Shown: positions 17,960-27,198 of the stretch, piece after piece
Numbering within the stretch: position 1 is the stretch's first letter
How the letters are laid out: each line of letters starts with the position of its first letter
NCBI GenBank assembly: GCA_013140765.1
Contig: JABFSE010000010.1
Location: 88,510 to 152,509, forward strand
Source of the DNA: Sulfuriferula sp.
GTDB taxonomy: Bacteria > Pseudomonadota > Gammaproteobacteria > Burkholderiales > Sulfuriferulaceae
Reading direction: 5' to 3'
Length of the DNA stretch: 64,000 bases
The notes under the pieces: model-generated
Database searches by the model: none
Told to the model about the DNA's origin: nothing
The model's input: only the letters and a program-made list of their open reading frames with translations
Position numbers and translations under genes: made by a program

Positions 17960-18688
17960 TGTCGCTTCATTGATTTGCGCTGGATGGCGAATTAACTTCA
18001 CCATACCCATGAGGATATTTAGCTCCTCTTTTTCTAACTGCGCACGCGAATATAAACGCCTGAAACGCGTCATTAAGCGTCGTGGGGCAGCTAAGTTTAA
18101 GAAACCTATAGCAATCAAAGATTGCTCTAATTCCTGATAAAAACGTTCCAAATCTTCGTGTTTCGCCAGCTCTACAGCTGCTGCGGCTGGCATATCGACT
18201 AATGCGCTACGCAATTCGTAGCATAAAATCTGCACCGCAGAAGCCAGATTCAGCGAGCTATAATCAGGATTGGCAGGAATATGCACCAGCATCTGGCATT
18301 GTTCTAATTCAGCATTGGTCAAGCCTGACATTTCGGTGCCAAAAACCAACGCCACAGGATTATGTTGTGCGTGCGCCATTAACATCGGGGCTAATTCACG
18401 CGCACTCACCATTTTATGCGACAAATCTCGCCGCCGCGCAGTACAGCCAACAACCAGCGTCGCACCTTGCAACGCGCTGGCTAAATCCACCGTCACTTGT
18501 GCGGCATCCAGCACATCAGTAGAGCCCGCGCACATCGCAATAGCAACAGGGTCAGGGAACTGCTTGGGCGACACCAAACGCAAATCATGCACGCCCATGG
18601 TTTTCATGGCGCGTGCCGCCGAGCCTATATTGCCAGGATGGCTGGTGTGACTTAATACAATACGAACATTATTTAACGAGGCTAACAT
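17948..18688 (-). CDS. trmJ: tRNA (cytidine/uridine-2'-O)-methyltransferase TrmJ
   Basis: 246 residues of the SPOUT class: NVRIVLSHTSHPGNIGSAARAMKTMG near the N-terminus (motif 1), ALVFGTEMSGLTNAEL (motif 2, SAM knot) and HIPANPDYSSLNLASAVQ (motif 3). TrmJ methylates ribose 32 of several tRNAs. The gene is divergent from suhB, and its last codons lie inside the cysE promoter. Placement next to cysE/isc is seen in other proteobacteria. Confidence 0.94.
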   Translation of the reverse strand: MLASLNNVRIVLSHTSHPGNIGSAARAMKTMGVHDLRLVSPKQFPDPVAIAMCAGSTDVLDAAQVTVDLASALQGATLVVGCTARRRDLSHKMVSARELAPMLMAHAQHNPVALVFGTEMSGLTNAELEQCQMLVHIPANPDYSSLNLASAVQILCYELRSALVDMPAAAAVELAKHEDLERFYQELEQSLIAIGFLNLAAPRRLMTRFRRLYSRAQLEKEELNILMGMVKLIRHPAQINEATKLD

Positions 18689-18760
18689 ATCTTTATCATT
18701 AGGGAAAAGTGGCTAATTTGGGTTAAAATACAAATGTTTTTTGCTCATTGACATACAGCC

Positions 18761-19558
18761 ATGCAACCTATGCTTACCATAGCGGTTAAAGCCGCACGCC
18801 GCGCCGCCAGTATTATTACCCGCGCGTCGCAAGACACTAACTTACTGCAAGTACACCACAAAGATCATAATGACTACGTCACCGAAGTCGATCGTGCCGC
18901 TGAAGCGAGCATTATCGAAACCTTACTCGATGCCTATCCAAACCATGCTATTTTAGCAGAAGAGAGCGGTCAACAAGGGGAATCTGAATATCAGTGGATA
19001 ATTGATCCCCTTGATGGTACAACCAATTTCCTGCATGGTTTCCCCCAATACAGCGTTTCCATTGCCTTGGTGCATAACGGTCAGCTAGAACAAGGCGTGA
19101 TTTACGACCCTAGCCGCAATGACCTATTTACCGCATCACGCGGGCAAGGCGCTTATTTGAATGACAGACGTATCCGCGTCTCCAAAACACTGAAACTCGC
19201 TGACGCGCTTATCGGTACAGGCTTTCCTTATCGTGACTTCACTCACTTAGACACCTACATGGCGATGTTGCGTGAAGTCTTACAAAAATCAGCAGGCGTG
19301 CGCCGCCCAGGCTCTGCCGCGCTGGATTTAGCCTATGTTGCGGCAGGACGCTTAGATGGGTTTTGGGAAATTGGCTTGAGCAAATGGGATATTGCCGCAG
19401 GATGCTTGCTGGTCAAAGAAGCAGGCGGATTAGTAGGTGATTTCCAAGGCGACGACAGCTATATAGATAGCGGCAATATCGTCGCAGGCAATCCGAAAGT
19501 ATTTGCCCAGCTATTACAAACCATCGCCCCACACGTGAGTGAAACGTTAAAAGGCTAA
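18761..19558 (+). CDS. suhB: Inositol-1-monophosphatase family protein SuhB
   Basis: 265 residues. The metal-binding motifs are present: EES (about 66-68), [17 protein letters not shown] and [11 protein letters not shown]. Enzymes of this family hydrolyse inositol monophosphate, and SuhB also acts in Nus-dependent rRNA antitermination. Divergent from trmJ with a 72-base gap holding the promoters; no strong ribosome site is visible. Confidence 0.94.
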   Translation: MQPMLTIAVKAARRAASIITRASQDTNLLQVHHKDHNDYVTEVDRAAEASIIETLLDAYPNHAILAEESGQQGESEYQWIIDPLDGTTNFLHGFPQYSVSIALVHNGQLEQGVIYDPSRNDLFTASRGQGAYLNDRRIRVSKTLKLADALIGTGFPYRDFTHLDTYMAMLREVLQKSAGVRRPGSAALDLAYVAAGRLDGFWEIGLSKWDIAAGCLLVKEAGGLVGDFQGDDSYIDSGNIVAGNPKVFAQLLQTIAPHVSETLKG

Positions 19559-19622
19559 TGCCCTACTCGCCAATTAAACCACACTCAGTTACAATTTATT
19601 TTTGCAACATTAACGAAACTAT

Positions 19623-20849
19623 ATGGCACTTATCGTACAAAAATACGGCGGCACGTCCGTCGGTAGCGTAGAACGCATCAAGCAAGTCGCTGAACGCGTC
19701 GCAAAATTCAAAATGCTAGGACACCAAGTCGTCGTCGTCCTCTCTGCCATGAGCGGAGAAACCAATCGCTTAATCGCGCTGGCAAAATCAATACAGGCTG
19801 AACCCGATCCGCGTGAGCTGGACGTATTAGTATCCACGGGCGAACAAGTCACCGTTGCTTTGCTGGCAATGGCATTAAAAGATTTAGGTCTGAAAGCCAA
19901 AAGTTACACAGGTAGCCAAGTACGCATACTAACCGACGACGCTCACACCAAAGCACGCATAATCGACATTGATGAAACCAATCTACGCGCCGACTTAAAC
20001 GCAGGCAAAGTCGTTGTCGTCGCAGGCTTTCAAGGTGCGGACGAAAAAGGCAACATCACCACCCTAGGTCGTGGTGGCTCTGACACCACAGGCGTTGCCC
20101 TCGCCGCCGCACTCAAAGCCGACGAGTGCCAAATCTACACCGACGTGGACGGCGTTTACACCACCGACCCCCGCGTCGTACCCGAAGCCCGCCGCCTCAC
20201 CAGCATTACTTTTGAAGAAATGCTAGAAATGGCCAGCCTAGGCTCCAAAGTCTTGCAAATTCGCTCAGTCGAATTCGCAGGCAAATATAAAGTTAAATTA
20301 CGTGTACTTTCCAGCTTTCAAGACGAAGGCGAAGGCACACTCATCACCTTTGAGGAAGAAAATAACATGGAACAAGCGATTATCTCTGGCATCGCCTTCA
20401 ACCGCGACGAAGCCAAGATTACCGTGCTCGGCGTACCCGACACCCCAGGCATCGCCTATCAAATACTCGGCCCAGTCGCTGATGCAAACATCGACGTGGA
20501 CATGATTATCCAAAACGTAGGTGCAAATAAAACCACCGACTTCACCTTCACCGTTCACCGCAACGACTACAGCCGTACATTACAGCTACTCAACGCCATG
20601 CAGCCACAAATCGGCGCACAACAAATTATCGGCGACGACAAAATCACCAAAGTCTCCATCGTCGGCGTAGGTATGCGCTCACACGTCGGCATCGCCAGCA
20701 CCATGTTCAAAACACTGGCTGAGGAAAGCATTAACATCCAAATGATTTCCACTTCAGAAATCAAAATATCCGTCGTCATCGACGAAAAGTATCTAGAACT
20801 AGCCGTGCGCGTCCTGCACAAAGCATTTAATCTAGAAAAAGCAGGATAA
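19623..20849 (+). CDS. lysC: Aspartate kinase
   Basis: 408 residues. The kinase domain begins LIVQKYGGTSVGS and contains FQGADEKGNITTLGRGGSDT and TDVDGVYTTDPR; two C-terminal ACT domains (about 265-400) provide feedback control by lysine and threonine. It phosphorylates aspartate, the first step to lysine, threonine, methionine and diaminopimelate. Length and single-function layout match the betaproteobacterial LysC. An in-frame internal ATG near 20367 (MEQAIIS) could produce a beta subunit, as in some other LysC enzymes, but this is speculative. Confidence 0.96.
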   Translation: MALIVQKYGGTSVGSVERIKQVAERVAKFKMLGHQVVVVLSAMSGETNRLIALAKSIQAEPDPRELDVLVSTGEQVTVALLAMALKDLGLKAKSYTGSQVRILTDDAHTKARIIDIDETNLRADLNAGKVVVVAGFQGADEKGNITTLGRGGSDTTGVALAAALKADECQIYTDVDGVYTTDPRVVPEARRLTSITFEEMLEMASLGSKVLQIRSVEFAGKYKVKLRVLSSFQDEGEGTLITFEEENNMEQAIISGIAFNRDEAKITVLGVPDTPGIAYQILGPVADANIDVDMIIQNVGANKTTDFTFTVHRNDYSRTLQLLNAMQPQIGAQQIIGDDKITKVSIVGVGMRSHVGIASTMFKTLAEESINIQMISTSEIKISVVIDEKYLELAVRVLHKAFNLEKAG

Positions 20850-20851
20850 AG

Positions 20852-20880
20852 TTGACGTAAGCCGCGCTATCAGCTATGAT
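20852..20880 (+). promoter_or_regulatory. Promoter of tRNA-Ser
   Basis: TTGACG (20852-20857) and TATGAT (20875-20880) with a 17-base spacer, 35 bases before the tRNA 5' end. It starts directly after the lysC stop. Confidence 0.75.
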
Positions 20881-20915
20881 GCGCCCTGTTTGGAATTGCG
20901 TAACAATAGCAATTA

Positions 20916-21008
20916 GGAGAGATGGCCGAGTGGTCGAAGGTACTCCCCTGCTAAGGGAGCGTAGGGTTTATAGCCTTACCGAGGGTTCGAATCCCTCTCT
21001 CTCCGCCA
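20916..21008 (+). tRNA. tRNA-Ser (GCT)
   Basis: 93 bases including encoded CCA. The acceptor stem GGAGAGA pairs with TCTCTCC, the anticodon loop is CTGCTAA (anticodon GCT, codons AGC/AGT), a long variable arm as expected for serine is present, and the T-arm GGGTTCGAATCCC is intact. Confidence 0.97.
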
Positions 21009-21040
21009 ACTACCCCATCAGCAGAAATGTTGATTAGAAG

Positions 21041-21069
21041 TTGATTTTAGCAAGTAGCAATGTTATAAT
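21041..21069 (+). promoter_or_regulatory. Promoter of tRNA-Arg
   Basis: TTGATT (21041-21046), 17-base spacer, consensus TATAAT (21064-21069), 16 bases before the tRNA 5' end. Confidence 0.85.
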
Positions 21070-21085
21070 CTTATGCTTCAACGAT

Positions 21086-21162
21086 GCGCCCGTAGCTCAG
21101 CTGGATAGAGTACTCGGCTACGAACCGAGTGGTCAGGAGTTCGAATCTCTTCGGGCGCACCA
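21086..21162 (+). tRNA. tRNA-Arg (ACG)
   Basis: 77 bases with encoded CCA. The acceptor GCGCCCG pairs with CGGGCGC, the anticodon loop CTACGAA gives ACG (read as ICG, codons CGT/CGC/CGA), and the T-loop TTCGAAT is intact. Confidence 0.97.
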
Positions 21163-21200
21163 CCATTTTGCACCAGTGATAACCCCCACTGATGCTATAT

Positions 21201-21232
21201 AAAAACGCCGTTCAGTGATGAACGGCGTTTTT
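21201..21232 (+). terminator. Rho-independent terminator after tRNA-Arg
   Basis: Perfect 14-bp stem (21201-21214 / 21219-21232) with a 4-base loop; the distal arm ends in five Ts and the proximal arm begins with five As, so it can act on both strands. Confidence 0.92.
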
Positions 21233-21347
21233 ACGTTTACCCCGCTTGTCGCGATTCTTACCTAACCCAACAGCAATCACCTGTGTGCCCATAAACCGCA
21301 ATTACAAAGCCACTGCCAAACCCTTACTCGTTTGCTATACTCCAGCT

Positions 21348-21445
21348 ATGGACATCAACCGAACTTTGTTTACATTTATTTGCTTAGCGGCAATCACTGC
21401 CACTGGCTTAACGTGCTTTATTTTCCGTTTTCTGAGACGACCCCG
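21348..21445 (+). pseudogene. Possible truncated membrane-protein start
   Basis: From ATG 21348 a frame reads MDINRTLFTFICLAAITATG followed by LTCFIFRF, a single hydrophobic segment, then loses sense at about 21436-21445 where the IS1380-type remnant (opposite strand) ends. A -10-like TATACT lies at 21336-21341, only six bases before the ATG. It may be the head of a gene cut off when the insertion element entered or was deleted. The evidence is thin. Confidence 0.3.
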
Positions 21446-21726
21446 TCATGGCGCAAAGTCTGGCTGTCATTGCCATCTTCATAGCCTGAGGCAATTTGAA
21501 AGATGCGTTGGGTGAGCAAGTCCTGCATGGGGTGTTGGACATAACCCGGATGTCGGCGATCTGCTATGGCTGAAGTGAGTCGCTTGGTCAGACCAATTTG
21601 CCGATCCATGCCACGCAACAGCAGTGGCCCAAGATCAGATGATAATCCGCCACCCGCGAAATCGGCACGTATGGAAAATCCAGCGGAAGGTGCAAAACGA
21701 AGCTGAGTTGGGGTAGAATTCGACAA
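21418..21726 (-). pseudogene. IS1380-family transposase, N-terminal remnant
   Basis: 102 residues, of which about 94 look like the start of IS1380-type transposases: FAPSAGFSIRADFAGGGLSS, then DLGPLLLRGMDRQIGLT, RRHPGYVQHPMQDLLTQR and IFQIASGYEDGNDSQTLRHD. In the family this is followed by more than 300 further residues with the DDE catalytic core; here the homology stops after LRHD, near 21445, and the frame ends a few codons later. No catalytic domain is present, so it is inactive. The identification is from memory of the family pattern. Confidence 0.75.
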
Positions 21727-21729
21727 TTA

Positions 21730-21752
21730 AAGCATCCAGACTACAGATGCTT
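21730..21752. repeat. Short inverted repeat near the IS remnant's 5' end
   Basis: AAGCATC (21730-21736) and GATGCTT (21746-21752) are perfect 7-base complements around nine bases, located just outside the transposase start. It may belong to the left end of the former element. The region from here to mfd (21797) shows nothing else except an A/T-rich promoter-like stretch. Confidence 0.4.
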
Positions 21753-21796
21753 GGAAATCGGTTAAAATAAGCGGTTTAATTCATGTCATTTCATCC

Positions 21797-24700
21797 ATGC
21801 TAATCAATTCCGCCTTACCTCATGCTGGTCAACGTTTGCAAATTGGGGGCTTGGTTGGCTCTGCCGATGCGCTGGCTATTAGTGAGCTGGCGGATAGCAC
21901 GCGCCCTATCGTTGTACTCACGGCAAACGCGCTGGATGCGCAACGTTTATTAGATGAAATACGCTGGTTTGCACCTAAATTAACGGTTAGCCTTTTGCCT
22001 GACTGGGAAACGCTACCTTACGATCATTTTTCGCCGCATCAGGATTTGATTTCGGAGCGGTTGGCGACGTTGTATCAGATTTCGCAAAGCCAATGCGATA
22101 TTGCCATTGTGCCTGTCACCACCGCGCTGTATCGACTTGCGCCGCCTAGTTATCTGGGTGCTTATACGTTTTTTCTGCAACAAGGGCAAAAGCTCGATGT
22201 AGATGCGTTACGCAAGCAAATGGCAACGTCGGGTTATACGGCGGTCAGCCAAGTGTTGTCGCCAGGCGAATTTAGCGTGCGCGGCGGCTTGCTGGATTTG
22301 TTTCCCATGGGTAGCGCGTTGCCTTATCGGGTGGATTTATTCGACGATGAAATCGAGAGCATACGCACTTTTGATGTGGATACTCAGCGTAGTATTTACC
22401 CTGTTAAAGAGATACGTTTATTGCCTGCGCGTGAGTTTCCGCTGGATGAGGCAGGCATGGCGTTGTTTCGGCAAAATTTCCGTGATTGTTTTGAGGGCGA
22501 TGCGTCCAAACGGCAGATTTATAAAGATGTCAGCAACGGGCTTGCGCCTGCGGGGATAGAGTATTATTTGCCGCTATTTTTTGAGCAAACAGCGAGCTTA
22601 TTTGATTATGTACCTGAAAACGCGCTAGTTTGCTTGCATGGCGACATAGAAACTGCGACGCGAACTTTTTGGCAAGAAACCGAAACTCGTTACAAGCTCA
22701 TGCGTGGTGATCCGCAACGGCCGATATTGCCGCCTGCGGATTTGTTTTTAGCCACCGATGCGTTATTTGGCAATCTCAAACGTTATGCGCGTATCGACAT
22801 TAACACGCAAACATTAGACAACCCGCAAACTGCCCCGCTCCCCGCGCTGAATGTGGAACGCCGTGAAGACCAGCCTTTGCACCGTATTATTGCGTTTTTG
22901 GCGAGCTTTAAGGGCACGGTTATGCTCTTTGCCGAAAGCCTAGGGCGGCGCGAAACGATGGCGCAATACTTTGCCGAACATGGTATTAAATTGCCGCTAT
23001 GCGAAGATTACACGAGTTGCCATTCTGATAATAGCGTCGCCAAGCTAGGTGTTGCACCGCTGGCGCATGGTTTTATTTTGCAATCTCAGCCACCCGTGGC
23101 TTATATCACCGAGGCTGAACTTTACGCCAGTACGGTGCGCACGCGGGGGCGAAATAGCCACCGCCGTAGCCAAGTCGATGGTATGTTGCGGGATTTATCT
23201 GAGGTCAAAGTTGGCGACCCTGTGGTTCACGCCGATCACGGCATAGGTCGTTATTTAGGCTTAGTGAGTATGGATTTAGGCGATGGCGAAACTGAGTTTT
23301 TATTGCTGGAATACGCTGGCGACGACAAGCTCTATGTGCCTGTGTCGCAATTACATCTTATCGGTCGTTACAGCGGCGGCGCACCTGATTCTATTGCGCT
23401 ATCTCGATTAGGTAGCGGGCAATGGGAAAAAGCCAAACGCCGCGCGATGGAGCAAGCACGTGATACGGCCGCCGAATTGCTTAATTTATACGCCCGCCGC
23501 GCTGCTCGTCAAGGCTATGCGTTTACGCTGAAACAACATGATTATGAGGCATTTGTTGAGGGTTTTGGCTTTGAAGAAACGATAGACCAAGCCAGCGCGA
23601 TTACTGCTGTGATTGACGACCTGTGCTCGCCGCGCCCTATGGACAGGCTGGTGTGCGGCGATGTTGGCTTTGGCAAAACCGAGGTTGCACTACGCGCCGC
23701 TTTCGTTGCGCTGATGGATGGTAAGCAAGTTGCTGTGCTCGTACCGACGACGCTGTTAGCTGAACAGCATTTTCAAAACTTCTCCGATCGCTTTGCCGAT
23801 TGGCCTGTACGCATTGCCGAATTATCGCGCTTTCGCTCTGCCAAAGAACAAACGCAAGCCTTGGCAGGATTAGCCGCTGGCACGATAGATATTGTGATAG
23901 GTACGCATAAGTTACTGCAAAAAGATGTCGTATTCAAAAATCTGGGGCTGGTCATTATCGACGAAGAGCACCGTTTTGGCGTGCGTCAGAAAGAACAGAT
24001 GAAGGTCTTGCGTGCCGAAGTCGATATGCTCACCCTCACCGCCACGCCGATACCGCGCACGCTGGCGATGTCGCTGGAGGGCATACGCGATTTTTCAGTG
24101 ATTACCACGCCGCCGCAAAAACGCTTGTCGATTAAAACCTTTGTCTCGCGTTATTCTGACGGCGTGATTCGTGAGGCGGTATTGCGCGAACTCAAGCGCG
24201 GCGGGCAAATTTACTTTCTGCATAATGAAGTCGATACCATTTATAACATGGAAGCGCGGTTGGCAAAACTGTTGCCCGAAGCGCGTATCCGCGTCGCCCA
24301 CGGACAAATGCCTGAACGCGAGTTAGAGCACGTCATGCGTGATTTCCATCAACAGCAAGTTAATCTGTTACTGTGTACGACCATCATAGAAACGGGTATC
24401 GACATTCCTACGGCTAATACTATCATCATGAATCGCGCCGATAAATTCGGCTTGGCGCAATTGCATCAATTGCGTGGTCGGGTTGGGCGATCGCACCATC
24501 AAGCCTACGCCTATTTGCTCACACCTGAAGAAGATGCCATCACCCCTGCCGCAAAAAAACGGCTGGAAGCATTGCAGATGATGGAGGATTTAGGCGCGGG
24601 CTTCCACCTTGCCATGCACGATTTAGAAATACGCGGCGCAGGTGAAGTGCTGGGTGATTCGCAAAGCGGCAGTATGCAGGAAATTGGTTTTAGCATGTAT

Positions 24701-25204
24701 AACGACATGCTCAACCATGCCGTCGCCGCGCTGAAAAAAGGGCTAGAACCCGATATGAATCAGCCGTTAGGGGTCACCACAGAAATCAATCTACATACCC
24801 CTGCACTGTTGCCGAACACTTATTGCGGCGATATTCATGAGCGCTTAGTTATCTACAAACGCTTCGCTAACTGTAGCGAACAAGATGCGTTAAATGACTT
24901 GCACGCTGAGTTAGTCGATAGGTTTGGCCTGCTACCCGAACCCGCGCAAGCCTTACTAGAATCGCATCGTTTACGTTTGCTCGCCAAGCCGTTGGGGATA
25001 ATTAAGCTAGACGCATCGAATGAGGCTATCGGCTTACAATTCATCGCTAAACCGCCTATCGACCCTATGCGCCTGATAGAATTGATACAAACGCGCCGCC
25101 ATTACAAACTGGCTGGTCCCGATAAATTGCGCGTCACACTCACCAGCAAAGACTTATTTGAGCGTGTTAAAAACGTGAGAAACTTATTGAAAGAACTGAG
25201 CTAA
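21797..25204 (+). CDS. mfd: Transcription-repair coupling factor Mfd
   Basis: 1135 residues, normal length. The N-terminal UvrB-homology region (about 1-340), the RNA-polymerase-interaction domain (about 470-540, VKVGDPVVHADHGIGRYLGL), the superfamily-2 translocase with Walker A GDVGFGKTEVA and DEEH box IIDEEHRFG, and the C-terminal TRCF domain are all in order. It removes stalled RNA polymerase and recruits UvrA. Four bases separate it from serB, suggesting one transcript. Confidence 0.97.
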   Translation: MLINSALPHAGQRLQIGGLVGSADALAISELADSTRPIVVLTANALDAQRLLDEIRWFAPKLTVSLLPDWETLPYDHFSPHQDLISERLATLYQISQSQCDIAIVPVTTALYRLAPPSYLGAYTFFLQQGQKLDVDALRKQMATSGYTAVSQVLSPGEFSVRGGLLDLFPMGSALPYRVDLFDDEIESIRTFDVDTQRSIYPVKEIRLLPAREFPLDEAGMALFRQNFRDCFEGDASKRQIYKDVSNGLAPAGIEYYLPLFFEQTASLFDYVPENALVCLHGDIETATRTFWQETETRYKLMRGDPQRPILPPADLFLATDALFGNLKRYARIDINTQTLDNPQTAPLPALNVERREDQPLHRIIAFLASFKGTVMLFAESLGRRETMAQYFAEHGIKLPLCEDYTSCHSDNSVAKLGVAPLAHGFILQSQPPVAYITEAELYASTVRTRGRNSHRRSQVDGMLRDLSEVKVGDPVVHADHGIGRYLGLVSMDLGDGETEFLLLEYAGDDKLYVPVSQLHLIGRYSGGAPDSIALSRLGSGQWEKAKRRAMEQARDTAAELLNLYARRAARQGYAFTLKQHDYEAFVEGFGFEETIDQASAITAVIDDLCSPRPMDRLVCGDVGFGKTEVALRAAFVALMDGKQVAVLVPTTLLAEQHFQNFSDRFADWPVRIAELSRFRSAKEQTQALAGLAAGTIDIVIGTHKLLQKDVVFKNLGLVIIDEEHRFGVRQKEQMKVLRAEVDMLTLTATPIPRTLAMSLEGIRDFSVITTPPQKRLSIKTFVSRYSDGVIREAVLRELKRGGQIYFLHNEVDTIYNMEARLAKLLPEARIRVAHGQMPERELEHVMRDFHQQQVNLLLCTTIIETGIDIPTANTIIMNRADKFGLAQLHQLRGRVGRSHHQAYAYLLTPEEDAITPAAKKRLEALQMMEDLGAGFHLAMHDLEIRGAGEVLGDSQSGSMQEIGFSMYNDMLNHAVAALKKGLEPDMNQPLGVTTEINLHTPALLPNTYCGDIHERLVIYKRFANCSEQDALNDLHAELVDRFGLLPEPAQALLESHRLRLLAKPLGIIKLDASNEAIGLQFIAKPPIDPMRLIELIQTRRHYKLAGPDKLRVTLTSKDLFERVKNVRNLLKELS

Positions 25205-25208
25205 CATT

Positions 25209-26057
25209 ATGCTTTATAATTTAATTATTCAAGGCAAGCATGTCCCAACGCAAAGCCTGAAACAAATCGCGAAGCTCGCTAAGGTGAGTGCAATAGAGGC
25301 GATTAACCAGCAAGCATTTTGTTTGAGTCAAGCCGATGATACGCTATCCGCAGCTATCGCTACGCTATGCGCTGAACAGCAATTGGATTACGCTTTTATC
25401 CCTTTTCATCGCTATGTTAAAGATTTTAAGCTGGTCGTGATGGATATGGATTCGACCTTGATTACCATCGAGTGCATAGATGAAATCGCCGATATGATAG
25501 GCGTAAAGCCCGAAGTCGCCAGTATTACTGAAGCCGCCATGCGGGGTGAAATCGGCTTTGCTGAAAGCCTGACCCGCCGCGTCGCCCTGCTTACGGGCTT
25601 GGATGCCAGCGCATTGCAACGCGTTTACGATGAGCGCCTGCAACTGACACCAGGGGCTGAACAGCTGATTGCCACTTGCCAAAAAAACGGCATTAAAACA
25701 TTGCTGGTTTCAGGTGGCTTTACTTTTTTCACCGACAAACTCAAAGCGCGATTAAACTTAGATTATGCTGCAGCAAATAGCCTTGAAATTATCGACGGCA
25801 AGCTCACAGGGCGCGTTTTGGGCGATATTTTAGACGCACAAGCCAAAGCTGACTGGCTGAACAAAATTCGCGCCGAAATCGACTGCACTCAAAAACAAAC
25901 TATGGCAATCGGCGATGGTGCAAATGATTTATTGATGATGGCGGCGGCGGGCGCATCCGTTGCTTATCACGCTAAACCTATCGTGCGCGAACAAGCGAGT
26001 TGCGCACTCAGTTACAATGATTTAAGCGCAGTTATCCCACTATTAGGTAAGGAGTAA
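25209..26057 (+). CDS. serB: Phosphoserine phosphatase SerB
   Basis: 282 residues. HAD motif I is DMDSTLIT (nucleophile D79), motif II ends in LVSGGFTFF, and motif III is GDGANDLLMM. The roughly 70-residue N-terminal region is the ACT-like part seen in SerB. It dephosphorylates O-phosphoserine, the last step to serine, which is the substrate of CysE encoded about 7 kb away. It follows mfd by four bases. Confidence 0.95.
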   Translation: MLYNLIIQGKHVPTQSLKQIAKLAKVSAIEAINQQAFCLSQADDTLSAAIATLCAEQQLDYAFIPFHRYVKDFKLVVMDMDSTLITIECIDEIADMIGVKPEVASITEAAMRGEIGFAESLTRRVALLTGLDASALQRVYDERLQLTPGAEQLIATCQKNGIKTLLVSGGFTFFTDKLKARLNLDYAAANSLEIIDGKLTGRVLGDILDAQAKADWLNKIRAEIDCTQKQTMAIGDGANDLLMMAAAGASVAYHAKPIVREQASCALSYNDLSAVIPLLGKE

Positions 26058-26060
26058 ACC

Positions 26061-26264
26061 ATGCAACACACTATTATCAACATCAAAGGTATGACTTGCG
26101 GTGGCTGTACAGGCAGCGTTACCCGCGTATTAAGCGCAGTAGCAGGCGTAAGCGCGGTGCAGGTGTCGCTGGAACATGCCAATGCCGAAATCACTTTTGA
26201 CCCTAGCATAACCACCATAGCGGCATTACGCAGTGCTATCGAAGATGCGGGATTCGAGGTGTGA
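26061..26264 (+). CDS. Heavy-metal-associated (CopZ-like) copper chaperone
   Basis: 67 residues forming a single HMA domain: GMTCGGCTGSVTRVL with metal ligands C13 and C16, then the ferredoxin-like fold ending IEDAGFEV. Such proteins bind Cu(I) and deliver it to P-type ATPases or regulators. A strong AAGGAG precedes ATG 26061, three bases after serB. The metal is not provable; mercury or zinc binding is possible. Confidence 0.9.
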   Translation: MQHTIINIKGMTCGGCTGSVTRVLSAVAGVSAVQVSLEHANAEITFDPSITTIAALRSAIEDAGFEV

Positions 26265-26444
26265 ATTAGTAAGTAGGCTACATGCACCATGCCAAAAACG
26301 CTTATTTACCTAGTATTAAGCTACTAATCCGCATGAAAACGTTTGACGCAACCCCGCAAAATCGTTATGTTTATGCAATCTAGTTAAATCGCATAACTAG
26401 TGTACGCATGATGAAACCAATTAACGTTTTGAGGGGATAAAAAG

Positions 26445-26822
26445 ATGTCTAAATTACTAATCGCAGTGTTGGCAATGTCAGCTGTATTCATGGCAGGTTG
26501 TGCCAGCACCGCTACCAAAACGGCTACCGCGCCTGCACCAGCACCTGTTGCTGTTGTAGCACCCGCCGCTAAACCAGCACCAGCACCGACTTTAAGCGTT
26601 GATGCACAAGCCGCATTGGCTGAAGCAAAATCTTACGTTGCCGCTGCTAAATCCAAAGACGCACTATGGACCAAAACAGCTGAAGCGATGACTGCCGCTG
26701 AAGCCGCCGCTAAAGCATTTGACAATGCGGCTGTCATCAAGCAAGCTACTTTCGCTATCGAAACAGCCAAAACCAGCATTGCACAATTAGATTTGCCTAG
26801 CACCAATCATTTCAAAAAATAA
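26445..26822 (+). CDS. Small lipoprotein resembling SoxXA-binding (SoxK-like) proteins
   Basis: 125 residues. A lipoprotein signal peptide ends at MAGC (C19), followed by an Ala/Pro-rich linker (about 25-50) and a helical hairpin with the pattern ALAEAKSYVAAAKSKDALW and AAEAAAKAFDNAAVIKQATF. This resembles the short alpha-helical lipoproteins described as SoxXA-binding or DUF4398-like; the match is by eye and moderate. A strong GAGGGG ribosome site precedes the ATG. If the resemblance holds, it would hint at sulfur oxidation, but no sox genes are in this window. The 180 bases upstream show no other gene. Confidence 0.6.
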   Translation: MSKLLIAVLAMSAVFMAGCASTATKTATAPAPAPVAVVAPAAKPAPAPTLSVDAQAALAEAKSYVAAAKSKDALWTKTAEAMTAAEAAAKAFDNAAVIKQATFAIETAKTSIAQLDLPSTNHFKK

Positions 26823-26832
26823 TGCCTGAAAC

Positions 26833-26866
26833 GCGATACGGTTTTACCGCCGTATCGCTGTTTTAT
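26833..26866. terminator. Hairpin between lipoprotein gene and rnfH
   Basis: Perfect 9-bp stem (26833-26841 / 26850-26858) with an 8-base loop followed by TGTTTTA on the plus strand. It is placed between convergent genes. Confidence 0.7.
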
Positions 26867-27198
26867 AGGGTGCTATCCTCAACTTTACTTAAATCGCCCC
26901 CACCTTTTTTCATTGCTTTACCTTCATCTGCACGTTGGCGGCGCACTTCTTTAGGGTCGGCTATCAGTTTGCGATAAATTTCCACTCTGTCTTTATCACG
27001 CAATATCGTATCCATTTTGACTAACTTGCCGAATACGCCTACTTTGTTTTGCGCTAAGTCTATTTCTGGAAATTTCGTTAATATACCTGAGCTTGCTATC
27101 GCTGTTGCAACTGTCGTCCCTGTTTGCGCGACGATAGGTATTATCACTTGTTCGTCAGGTTTAGCGTAGGCCACTTCTAAATTGATTTGCTCTGTCAT
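26863..27198 (-). CDS. rnfH: RnfH family ubiquitin-like protein
   Basis: 111 residues with a beta-grasp pattern INLEVAYAKPDEQVIIP, AIASSGILTKFPEID and VGVFGKLVKMDTILRDKDRVEIYR, then LIADPKEVRRQRADEGK, all typical of RnfH. Its function is unclear in the family. Its start codon touches the stop of ratA, the standard rat A/B arrangement (RnfH is also called RatB, an antitoxin label that is not well supported). Confidence 0.92.
   Translation of the reverse strand: MTEQINLEVAYAKPDEQVIIPIVAQTGTTVATAIASSGILTKFPEIDLAQNKVGVFGKLVKMDTILRDKDRVEIYRKLIADPKEVRRQRADEGKAMKKGGGDLSKVEDSTL

Noticed and set aside
20367..20849. Separate beta subunit of aspartate kinase as its own gene
   Set aside because: An internal ATG exists in frame, but there is no convincing ribosome site, so it is mentioned only as a possibility under lysC.
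21246..21515. 89-residue plus-strand frame between tRNA-Arg and mfd
   Set aside because: Its first third is upstream non-coding sequence and its last third is antisense to the transposase remnant; only 21348-21445 has any sense as a possible truncated gene.
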